A stretch of 13,741 nt of DNA from Phycisphaerales bacterium (GTDB lineage: Bacteria; Planctomycetota; Phycisphaerae; Phycisphaerales; Phycisphaeraceae), in NCBI GenBank assembly GCA_012031455.1, contig JAAUTM010000006.1, positions 1 to 13,741 of the forward strand, given 5' to 3'. The position numbers and the translations under genes were made by a program. The notes beneath the pieces are model-generated. The model was not told the origin of the DNA and made no database searches. It worked only from the letters and a program-made list of their open reading frames with translations. How positions within the stretch are numbered: the first letter of the stretch is position 1; the number at the start of each line of letters is the position of its first letter. Positions 1 through 6,838 of this stretch are shown here, piece by piece.

Positions 1-69
1 TCCTTGGATCGGGAGAAGGCTGAACATTACGAGCAAGTTCAAGTCGTGCGCGCTCATCGGATGCTGTAA
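1..69 (+). CDS. Possible C-terminal tail of an upstream gene (partial)
   Basis: Frame 1 is open from the left edge and gives 22 residues ending in VVRAHRML before a TAA at 67-69. The residues (DREKAEHYEQVQ and onward) are charged and look like the end of a soluble protein. The stretch is too short to identify a family, and an open frame of this length can occur by chance. It is listed because the next gene on this strand starts about 175 bases later, with its own promoter in between. Confidence 0.35.
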   Translation, partial: SLDREKAEHYEQVQVVRAHRML

Positions 70-173
70 GCCGTTAAGTCAGATGCCATTGCGTCCAAGT
101 CGTCTCACGTTAACCGGACAGTAGTGACATAAATTGATAAATTATGCCATATGGTCCATTTTCAATTTATCAC
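70..173. other. Intergenic stretch before the esterase promoter
   Basis: No gene is seen here. It holds an ACGTTAACCGG string at about 108-118. A similar ACGTTA core appears at 4632-4641, 8652-8657 and 8711-8716, always outside coding sequence. An open frame upstream of the chosen esterase start runs from 151, but it has no ribosome binding site and would put about 31 residues in front of a clear signal peptide, so I do not count it as coding. Confidence 0.4.
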
Positions 174-202
174 TTGTGTAGGACTCGGAAGTCAGTTATA
201 CT
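174..202 (+). promoter_or_regulatory. Probable sigma-70-type promoter of the esterase gene
   Basis: TTGTGT at 174-179 and TATACT at 197-202 are separated by exactly 17 bases, which fits a housekeeping promoter with a good -10 and a moderate -35. Transcription would start near 208-210, directly in front of the putative operator at 212-232 and about 35 bases before the start codon. The assignment rests on hexamer match and spacing only. Confidence 0.5.
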
Positions 203-211
203 TCTCAAATA

Positions 212-232
212 GTGTGAACGGTACCATAAATG
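212..232 (+). promoter_or_regulatory. Putative LacI-type operator, copy A
   Basis: The site reads GTGTGAACGGTACCATAAAT, with the near-palindrome AACGGTACCAT at its core. It shares 16 of 19 positions with the copy at 6701-6719, including 12 consecutive identical bases. It lies just downstream of the predicted transcription start of the esterase, a position where a bound repressor would block initiation or early elongation. The likely ligand is the LacI-family protein encoded at 4726-5778; this is inferred from co-location. Confidence 0.55.
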
Positions 233-243
233 AAAGGAAAGCC

Positions 244-1080
244 ATGCATTTGATTTATTTATCTTTGATTCTTGTTGTTTTTACCAGCCAGATCGCAACT
301 ACCTGGGCTCAAGAAACCAAAATGAAATATGAAACGATTAAGGACATTTACTACTATCAGGACATGGCGGGGGATGAACAGGATTCGTATCAGCTTGAAC
401 GTTGCCGGTTGGATTTGTACCGACCGACCAATGCCAAGGGCTATCCGACAGTGGTGTGGTTCCACGGTGGCGGGTTGACAGGTGGGGGTAAATCCATTCA
501 CCAAGAGTTCATGGGGCAGGGGATGGCTGTGGCTGCGGTGAATTACCGCTTTAGCCCTAAGGTGAAAAGCCCCGTGTACATCGAGGATTCCGCTGCTGCA
601 ATCGCGTGGGTTGTCAAGAATATTGCAAAATACGATGGTGATGCAAGCAAAGTGTTTGTCACCGGGCATTCAGCAGGCGGCTATCTGACACTCATCAATG
701 GGCTGGACAAGAAATATTTGGGCAAACACGGGGTCGATGCTGATTCGATCGCTGCCTACCTGCCACTGAGCGGCCAAGTGGACACTCATTCGGCCATTCG
801 CGCTGAACGAGGTATTCCCCGTATCAACACCGTGGTTGACGAATTGGCGCCGCTATATCAGATTCGTCCCAACTGCGCTCCCTTTATTTTAGTGACCGGC
901 GACCGCAACATGGAATTGTGGGGGCGGTATGAATCCAACGCCTGGTTTGTCAACCTGATGAAACGTGCGGGTAATGAAAATATTACTCTTTACGAAATTC
1001 AGGGCTTTAATCATGGCACTGTGCGTGGGCCAGCCTGTGAACTGGTCGCACGCTATATCAAAAGCCTCACCCAAAAATGA
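244..1080 (+). CDS. Secreted alpha/beta-hydrolase, esterase/lipase type (carbohydrate esterase candidate)
   Basis: This 278-residue protein begins at the ATG at 244, preceded by AAGGAAA three bases upstream. That start exposes a Sec signal peptide (MHLIYLSLILVVFTSQIATTWA, likely cut after residue 22), so the enzyme is exported. The fold is alpha/beta-hydrolase of the Abhydrolase_3/BD-FAE type. It has an RLDLYRP strand near 55-61, the oxyanion motif HGGG at 74-77, nucleophile Ser143 in GHSAGG, a probable acid Asp220 in VTGDRN and His257 in FNHG. All catalytic elements are present and the length is normal for the family. The family hydrolyses carboxyl esters; in this locus an acetyl or other acyl group on a polysaccharide is a reasonable but unproven substrate. 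It is transcribed alone, convergent with the beta-helix gene, and a candidate operator precedes it. The family call is secure; the substrate is unknown. Confidence 0.87.
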   Translation: MHLIYLSLILVVFTSQIATTWAQETKMKYETIKDIYYYQDMAGDEQDSYQLERCRLDLYRPTNAKGYPTVVWFHGGGLTGGGKSIHQEFMGQGMAVAAVNYRFSPKVKSPVYIEDSAAAIAWVVKNIAKYDGDASKVFVTGHSAGGYLTLINGLDKKYLGKHGVDADSIAAYLPLSGQVDTHSAIRAERGIPRINTVVDELAPLYQIRPNCAPFILVTGDRNMELWGRYESNAWFVNLMKRAGNENITLYEIQGFNHGTVRGPACELVARYIKSLTQK

Positions 1081-1394
1081 TCGTCAGTAGGCCGCAGCAT
1101 TACGTTTGAGTGTTGCGGTGAAATTCAGGCACGTCGACAACTCCATGAACTCATGGGTAAACTACCACTTGGCAATAGTGGGCTTCCTGGATAGCGATCA
1201 TACTCTACTGCCACTCGCCCATGATTCATGGGTAGGTCCGTACGGCCTATCTTACCTGCGACCGATGTAAGACGACTATCCGGGGATACTATCGAGTCGC
1301 AACTAACGCTGCGTTTCTCCCCGTGTGCTTCGGGCATAGATGGGCATTGCACCGGATATATACCAACGTCAACGGTTCATGTAGCAGCAAAAAT
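1081..1394. other. Non-coding, hairpin-rich stretch between convergent genes
   Basis: I see no convincing gene in this stretch. The open frames on either strand have no ribosome binding site or recognisable product. Several short inverted repeats occur: 1092-1118, CCATGA..TCATGG at 1143-1156, CCACT..AGTGG at 1165-1181, CCCATG..CATGGG at 1218-1232, and CGACT..AGTCG enclosing ATCC..GGAT at 1273-1299. The two CATGA/TCATGGGTA hairpins resemble each other. The stretch may be an eroded element, a small structured RNA or simply spacer. Confidence 0.4.
1092..1118 (+). terminator. Hairpin just after the esterase gene, weak terminator candidate
   Basis: CCGCAGCA at 1092-1099 pairs with TGTTGCGG at 1111-1118 (eight pairs including one G-U) around an 11-base loop, 11 bases after the stop codon. 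There is no clear T-run behind it, so intrinsic termination is uncertain. It may act as a 3' stabilising stem. Confidence 0.3.
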
Positions 1395-1418
1395 AACAGC
1401 CCCCAAGGGGGGGCTGTT
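1395..1418 (-). terminator. Strong intrinsic terminator of the minus-strand operon
   Basis: AACAGCCCCC at 1395-1404 pairs perfectly with GGGGGCTGTT at 1409-1418, a 10-bp GC-rich stem with a four-base loop. On the minus strand it is followed by ATTTTTG. It lies 35-60 bases beyond the reconstructed stop of the beta-helix gene at 1454. The uncorrected reading frame would run straight through it, which supports a frameshift at the end of that gene. Confidence 0.85.
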
Positions 1419-1453
1419 TGTATCTGATATTAATATTGACGGGAGTTGATGAC

Positions 1454-4400
1454 CTATTTGCCAGCGGTCTTGGCCGCCTGTTTTGAATTTCATTCGAGGA
1501 CAGACGATAGTTCCACACCGAAAACTCATCCATAGCGCCCCACCATTTGTTTCCGCCGTTTTTCGCACAGCCCAGCCGCATCAGATCGTCGTACCGTAGA
1601 GGCTGGGTATCAATCGTGCGTGTATCCCGCTCTATACCGTCCACATAAAGTGTGAACTGCATTTTCCCGGTATCGCGCAAAGCTGGTCCCCAGGTCATCG
1701 TCACGTTAAACCATCGCCCTGGGGTCATGATTTTGGTCACGTCATACTTCATTGATACGCCGGAAACATCCCCTTGAAGTTCCAAGGACCGGAACTTCTC
1801 ACCACGGGCATGAACCGTGATGGCCCAAGGTGCATGGCCTTGGCCTTTCGTAGCGATTTCGAAGGCTGTCATGTCTCGTCGATAGGCTTTAGTTTCGAAC
1901 TCTTTCTGGATTATCTCGGACTGCAGATCATCACTGCTTAACCACATCGACAGTGTGCCTTCATTACTACCCTGAAAACCGGGAGGAACAGGCAGAACAA
2001 AATTGTGTTTAGCTTTGATGGCACTTCCCAGGACACCGGGTACGAAGGTACCGGGATCGACCGATGTGCTCTGTGAGTTGGTCGGCTCGTGGGACTTGCC
2101 GAATGCATCGATCAGGTCGGTATGGCCGTCGAAGGGAACATAGGCAACCCGCGATAGAGCGGGGACTTCCATGTTCGCTGTATTCTTTGCCGCGGTGATC
2201 CCCAGCAGCAGGAAGGCTGGTTTAAGATTGCTCTGATCCCGTTGCACAACGATCGATTTGATGGTGCGATCCGGATTGGGGTTGACCATGCGCAAATAGT
2301 AGATTGTGACCCTGCTGACCTTGGGATTTGGACCTTGCCATGCTACGTAAGCGCTGTTCTGATTCAAGTTGTCGTGTTGCTGCCAAGTCGGGTCCACCCA
2401 CCAGTCATACAAGTGCTCTCCAATATTGACTGGTTGAGTGGCATGGCTCCCATCTTCATACTGGATTATAAATTGGGCAAGTGGACCGCTACCGCACCAT
2501 GCAGCGGTATAAAGGAAGTACAGTTCATCGTACTTCTGACCGACCGGAAGTTCGATCTGGCGTACTGCTTGCTCGGATTTGACCATGCTTGTTTCAAACA
2601 GCACGGCCCCAAGCTCTTTCGAGCCTATCTCATACATCACGCCGTCGAATCTGTTTTTGCCGTTGGGCAGTTGCGACATGTCATTGGGTCCCTGGTCGGT
2701 CCAGCCGCCCAGACCATCACCTTCCAAATCGTCAACCAGCGCACGATTGAAGAATTTGGAGATATCCAGCGGGTGGTAGATCAGATTGCTGCGCTGGTGT
2801 TGCTTACTCTCCTGCTGGGGAGGCTTGACATAAAACTCGCTCCAGTCCAACCTGATGGAGGTGGTATGAAAGCCGACTTGCTTTGCCAGTGTTTCATCCG
2901 TGAGAGTGAAATTCCACAGCTTGGGATCGACAAAGATTTCCTTATTCGTGAGGTAGGCTTTACCCCCCTTATTGATCTTTTCAAATGCATCTTTGTCAGA
3001 AACTACACCACCAATCTGAAAGGACTGCTTACCTTTGGTACTTATAAATAAATTATCCCGAAACTGATTCTCGAAGTACCGACCGTCAGAGGCGATTGAA
3101 TCCGGCAAGATGGAGGCATGAGTAAAGTTATTGTAAAGCAGGTTGGCATAAACTTGATTGAGGTGCAGGCCGTTGGTTCCCTTGCGGTCGGGTCCGCCAC
3201 CGACATCAATCCCCGATCCTTCGCTATCCGCAATCACGTTGTTGTAGACTTTCGTCCGAGTACTGCCGGATACCGCGATTCCATTAGCCAGGGGCGGTCG
3301 CGTACCGATGACCACGTTGTTGCGAATTGTTGTCCCATTCATTTTGAAGCGTTTGGCCACTTCAAGTGACGGGGCACCTTGGGTATTGCGTGAGCCATCG
3401 GCAAAAACGCTCATGTTCGGGCTGGGTGTTACTTCATTGAGTATCCCACCGGCCATGGCACGGTAAACCAGATTATTTTCAATCAGACAGTCTACGCCAG
3501 CGTAATCGAACCACAGCGTATGGTTGTCGTTGTTACGTGCAACATTCCAACGCATCACAACGCGGTCGCATTCCAGCAGCTTCATCCCGCCGCCTTCATT
3601 CCATACGGAGATACCGCGATAGTTGTTGTTGTCCGTAATATTGTATTCGATAATAGTATCATCGAATGTGCTCCCCGCAATACCCATGCAACCATTATTG
3701 CTGGCGATGTTGTTGCGGATGGTGATATGGTGTGGCCGAACTTCCAAGGCCTTATCAATCGTTACCCCAAGAACTGCGATGCCATAGGAGTTGGCGTACT
3801 GAACATCACAGTTTTCGATGATGATGTCATGGGTTACCCCCCGCACCTGAATCGCACCCTGTCTGGCAAAGGTCGAGAAATTACGGATTCGGAAACCACT
3901 CACACGCACGTGTGAGGTTGCATAGGGATCTGCGAATTTGGGGTCTTTCCACGAGTTCCGGTTCGGTGGCGTACCGAGCTGAATCGCCCATGTTCGCATC
4001 GTCACTTCCACGTTGGCCTGATTCGGATCGCGTCCATCGGTCAGACAGACATACAGTTTTTTCTTGATGTCATCGACATAGAACCGGTCCGCAGGTTTGA
4101 GCATCTCAAACTGTTTGATCTGCTGGATCAGCTTTCCATCAACGAAAACCTGCTCCATGCGGGCAGTGATGGCGGTTTCCGGTTTCTGCCAGCCGGCCAT
4201 CAATTCCGGTCGGTCGATTGACCACACCGGTTTGTCGCCCGGTTCACGCACCCAGTCCTTGCGTACATCAGACCCGCGAATTTCCACCCCTGGTTCTGCG
4301 AGGATGTTGATCCAGGCATCGGGGCGTCCCTGCTTGTGAATCCAGAACCCCTCACGATAAACCCCCCTTGCAGACCAGCACGGTTTGACCCGGCTGAACC

Positions 4401-4613
4401 AGATCAATCGCCCTTTGCATCGTGGCAAAGGCGGTAGCACGGGTCAAAACCGTTACTGGTGTCACTGCCATCAGGGGCGACGAAGTATGTCACTTCGGAA
4501 TCAGTAATAGGTTTGGGATCAGGGCCGATGATTGGCCAGGCAGCGTGAAGCGATGCGGCCTGAAAAAACAATACCAACAGCATCAGGTACTTCATCGGGA
4601 ATCGTAGAGGCAT
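1454..4613 (-). CDS. Large secreted right-handed beta-helix protein with C-terminal LamG domain (polysaccharide-active; three frameshifts)
   Basis: Reconstructed length is about 1,050 residues. The ATG at 4613 has AAGGAG seven bases upstream and opens a Sec signal peptide (MPLRFPMKYLMLLVLFFQAA, cut near 24). TYFVAPDGSDTSNG near 43-56, then AIDLVQPGQTVLV and VYREGFW, are the usual entry to parallel beta-helix polysaccharide enzymes (compare GH141 and lyase-like helices). Helix coils run roughly 235-540 with many VxIxNN-type repeats. A beta-sandwich follows near 610-800 (GGWTDQGPNDM), then a LamG/concanavalin domain from about 815 (VAYVPFDG..., GTLSMW, AMDEFSVWNYRLSS). Three single-base shifts break the frame: an extra base near 4439, one extra base in the C6/G6 run at 4362-4367, and a missing base in the T4/A4 run at 1481-1484. 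Correcting the last gives the ending KQAAKTAGK and a stop at 1454-1456. The long uninterrupted frame runs from 4440 to 1369. I cannot assign lyase or hydrolase activity, as no catalytic residues are certain. Confidence 0.8.
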
Positions 4614-4725
4614 TAATCAACTCCTTGTGCAACGTTAACGTACGGGTGAGAACCAATGGATAGCCGTAATCGCCTTACCTTGGCAATTGGACGATATCAA
4701 TATTTTTGGATGACGGACTATTGAG
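4614..4725 (-). promoter_or_regulatory. Spacer between regulator and beta-helix gene with a palindrome
   Basis: This 112-base gap contains the perfect 10-base palindrome ACGTTAACGT at 4632-4641, 18 bases upstream of the beta-helix start codon and just before its AAGGAG site. Similar ACGTTA strings sit in the other intergenic regions. It could be a second operator class or a processing site. No convincing -35/-10 pair was found, so the gene is probably read from the promoter upstream of the pseudopilin. Confidence 0.35.
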
Positions 4726-5778
4726 TTATGGCGGCCCAATTGAACCTGAATCCTTGAATCCAAATGGGACAAGAACCGGTTCGTACTTCATCAGGGGATT
4801 CTCGATCTTGTTAACCAACATTTTGACCGCCAGCTCGCCGACGGCATAGTCGGGCTGCTCCATAATCGACAACCGCAAACATCTGGTCACCTCGCTGTAT
4901 TCCTGAAACGAGAAGACCGATAGATCAGCGGGTATGCGAAGTCTAAGCCATTTAGCAGCGGTACAAATGGCGATGACATCTCCCATGTTGTCGGCAATGA
5001 TCGCAGTGGGACGATCGTGATTTTGCAGCAGTTGCATTGCCGTCGTGTGGCGTTCTTCTTCATCGAAAAATTGGGTTTGCAGGAGCTTGGGCAGTAAACC
5101 AGCCTTGGTCATGGCCTGTTGGTAACCTTCAAAACGGTCTGCCCAGCTATAGTGCCGTTGATCACGGACGCAGAAGTCCCAAAACTCGATGCGACGATGG
5201 CCGAGATCCAAAAGTATTTTCGTTGCCTGAACGCCTGCACCCAGATCGTCAGGCCGAACCACATCGTGGGTATGTTTAACGTTGATCCAGGTCGCTGGGA
5301 CATTGTATTCGTCGATCAGATTCACCATACGGGGAGAATTGGACCTGATCACGTCCATCAGCAACCCGTCGGCGGATAGATTACGTAAAATTTCAGGCAC
5401 GAAGCTCGAGTCTTCCAATTTATTCACATCGACACGACTGACCATCACTCCCATTTTGAGTTCAGCCAGTGCGTGTTGTATTCCGTTCATCCGTTCGGAA
5501 GGCAGGTAACTCTCTGGCCCATCACCGCACTGTACAATGCCGATGGTATTCAACCTGCCCAACGACATTGCACGGGCCGCCGTATTGCATCGGTAACCCA
5601 TTTCACGCGAGATCTGAAGCACTTGCTCAACGCGATGTTTGGCTTTGGCGCGCTTTCGGGGGTCTCCATTAAGGGCGCGGGCCACCGTCATACGGGAAAC
5701 ACCCAGGCGTTTGGCAATCGCATTGATGGTGACTCGTGACGGTGCTTCTTCGACGTTGTTTTGACCTTGCTGATTCAT
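4726..5778 (-). CDS. LacI-family transcriptional regulator
   Basis: This is a 350-residue protein when started at the ATG at 5778. The frame is open further upstream to 5895, but that part overlaps the pseudopilin end and lies ahead of the DNA-binding domain. Residues 16-60 form the classic LacI helix-turn-helix (VTINAIAKRLGVSRMTVARAL, then NGDPRKR and the hinge region to RCNTAARAMS). Recognition-helix residues are Arg29 and Met30 after Ser28. The rest is a periplasmic-binding-protein-like sugar-sensing domain (NTIGIVQCGDG, SADGLLMDVI, LGHRRIEFWD, RPTAIIADNMGDVIAI), ending SGSIGPP, of normal family length. There is no clear Shine-Dalgarno, only a weak GGAT upstream, so translation may be coupled to the pseudopilin 37 bases before it. 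It most likely represses this locus and its own operon through the GGTACC-centred sites and responds to a sugar released by the neighbouring enzymes. The effector is unknown. Confidence 0.92.
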   Translation of the reverse strand: MNQQGQNNVEEAPSRVTINAIAKRLGVSRMTVARALNGDPRKRAKAKHRVEQVLQISREMGYRCNTAARAMSLGRLNTIGIVQCGDGPESYLPSERMNGIQHALAELKMGVMVSRVDVNKLEDSSFVPEILRNLSADGLLMDVIRSNSPRMVNLIDEYNVPATWINVKHTHDVVRPDDLGAGVQATKILLDLGHRRIEFWDFCVRDQRHYSWADRFEGYQQAMTKAGLLPKLLQTQFFDEEERHTTAMQLLQNHDRPTAIIADNMGDVIAICTAAKWLRLRIPADLSVFSFQEYSEVTRCLRLSIMEQPDYAVGELAVKMLVNKIENPLMKYEPVLVPFGFKDSGSIGPP

Positions 5779-5815
5779 ACGTCTAATTGTAATCCATGCT
5801 GACCCGCCTGCACAA

Positions 5816-6579
5816 TCATTTGTGTAGTTCACGACCCTGGACGGTAGCAACCATCTTGTGAGCAGAAATCCATAGTTCGCTGGTGGCATGGCCATCGAGC
5901 CAGAGCACGCCGTTTCTCATCTCTAAAAATACTGTCCCGTGATTGCCACCCCCGTAAAAATTGCCCCGTGGAAAAGGTTTACCAGGTTTATACTTCGAGA
6001 ATCCATTCTCAGTGCCATGACCGTCATAAATGCAAATCGTATCCGATGGAAGATCCGCCTGTTCTAGTTTACGTATACTACCTAAGTAGTCCTTCCATGA
6101 ACCTACACCGATATTTAAGCCAGTGTTCATAGCCGCCGGATCACTGTTGAGTCGTACGTTGCGTGCATAGTAGTACTGTGCTTCAGTTAACTTATTATCC
6201 TTTCTGAACGCCTCGGACAGGCCCGGACACCCGCAGGGTCCGGTTTGGCTGAATCGTAGTTTTTGCTCGCTCCTTTGGACGTATCATGCTCCAGCAATCC
6301 CGCATTGTGCCAGGGTTGAGCGATACTCCACCATTCAGCGGTAATCTGATTCCAAGCCATCACGGGGCTTGAAGCAAAATAGTTCCCGTACTCAGATGCG
6401 TAACTGTACACCACCATGCCCGTTTGTTTGAGGTTGTTCTTGCACGCTAATTCCTGGGACACAAGCCTCGCCTGGGACAGGGCGGGAAGCAATAAAGCGA
6501 TCAACAAAGCAATGATGCTGATCACGACCAAAAGCTCTATTAGCGTGAAGCCAATTCCGCATGTGCGATTCTTTGACAT
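5816..6579 (-). CDS. Type II secretion/type IV-like pseudopilin (one frameshift)
   Basis: Reconstructed length is about 254 residues. The ATG at 6579 has AAGGAG eight bases upstream. The N-terminus is a prepilin class III signal: [10 protein letters not shown], then [20 protein letters not shown], with cleavage after Gly10 and the conserved Glu5 of the mature pilin. Next come the LPALSQAR and CKNNLKQTG strings common in PulG/DUF1559-like pseudopilins of planctomycetes and relatives. The frame breaks near 6214-6216, where one base is missing. The next frame continues with [19 protein letters not shown] and runs to the stop at 5816. The C-terminal part ends [11 protein letters not shown] and [10 protein letters not shown], a variant of the His-X9-Asp-Gly signature with 14 residues between His and Asp. 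The protein should sit in the inner membrane and assemble into a pseudopilus. It heads the operon with the LacI regulator and the helix protein. Its role is not known; a surface fibre binding polysaccharide is a guess. Confidence 0.85.
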
Positions 6580-6700
6580 GATAATCTCCTTACATGTGTT
6601 GTTAACCGCTTACCAATAAACAGTTAAATCTTTTTAATCTTTGCGTGCCACGGGATGGTTGCCCATACAAATCCTTGACTAATGCCAATCGCCATACATT

Positions 6701-6720
6701 GTGTGAACGGTATCATTATG
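6701..6720 (-). promoter_or_regulatory. Putative LacI-type operator, copy B
   Basis: The plus strand reads GTGTGAACGGTATCATTATG, matching copy A at 212-230 in 16 of 19 positions and copy C at 8711-8730 in 15 of 20. It overlaps the -10 element and start point of the operon that encodes the LacI regulator, so it predicts autoregulation. Confidence 0.6.
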
Positions 6721-6743
6721 CATCACTCAAGCCGCGTTGTCAA
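6715..6743 (-). promoter_or_regulatory. Promoter of the pseudopilin-lacI-helix operon
   Basis: On the minus strand a perfect TTGACA (6743-6738) is followed after exactly 17 bases by CATAAT (6720-6715), one mismatch from the consensus -10. Transcription would start near 6708, inside the putative operator. It is the strongest promoter match in the window, and overlap of operator and -10 is typical of repressor control. Confidence 0.7.
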
Positions 6744-6838
6744 GTAAATATCGCAAAAATTGCAACTTTTCCCTGACAATCCCAATCCCGGAATTTCAAA
6801 CAGTTGGCATCACCCAAATCAAATAGCGTGGGCCTCTG

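Larger units (their letters stand above)
6580..6838. other. Intergenic region with operon promoter
   Basis: This is a non-coding gap between the end of the alpha-galactosidase gene and the pseudopilin start. It contains the promoter and operator at 6701-6743 and a leader of roughly 130 bases before the pseudopilin. No convincing intrinsic terminator for the alpha-galactosidase gene was found, so some read-through into the pseudopilin operon is possible. Confidence 0.5.

Noticed and set aside
151..243. Upstream extension of the esterase to the ATG at 151
   Set aside because: The extension would bury the signal peptide and include the promoter and operator. The ATG at 244 has AAGGAAA directly before it.
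1228..1449. A 73-codon plus-strand frame overlapping the terminator
   Set aside because: It has no ribosome binding site or recognisable product, and it would be translated across the strong hairpin at 1395-1418.
2242..3051. A 269-codon plus-strand open frame within the beta-helix gene
   Set aside because: It lies wholly antisense to the large secreted helix protein, whose frame carries recognisable domains. The plus-strand translation shows no family features, signal or ribosome site.
4440..4442. GTG at 4440 as the true start of the beta-helix protein
   Set aside because: It would lose the signal peptide and the VAPDGSD opening found in the adjacent frame, and its first 30 residues are out-of-frame reading of conserved sequence.
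5779..5895. LacI regulator starting at the upstream ATG at 5895
   Set aside because: The extra 39 residues overlap the pseudopilin coding end, carry no family similarity, and LacI proteins normally begin within about 15 residues of the helix-turn-helix.
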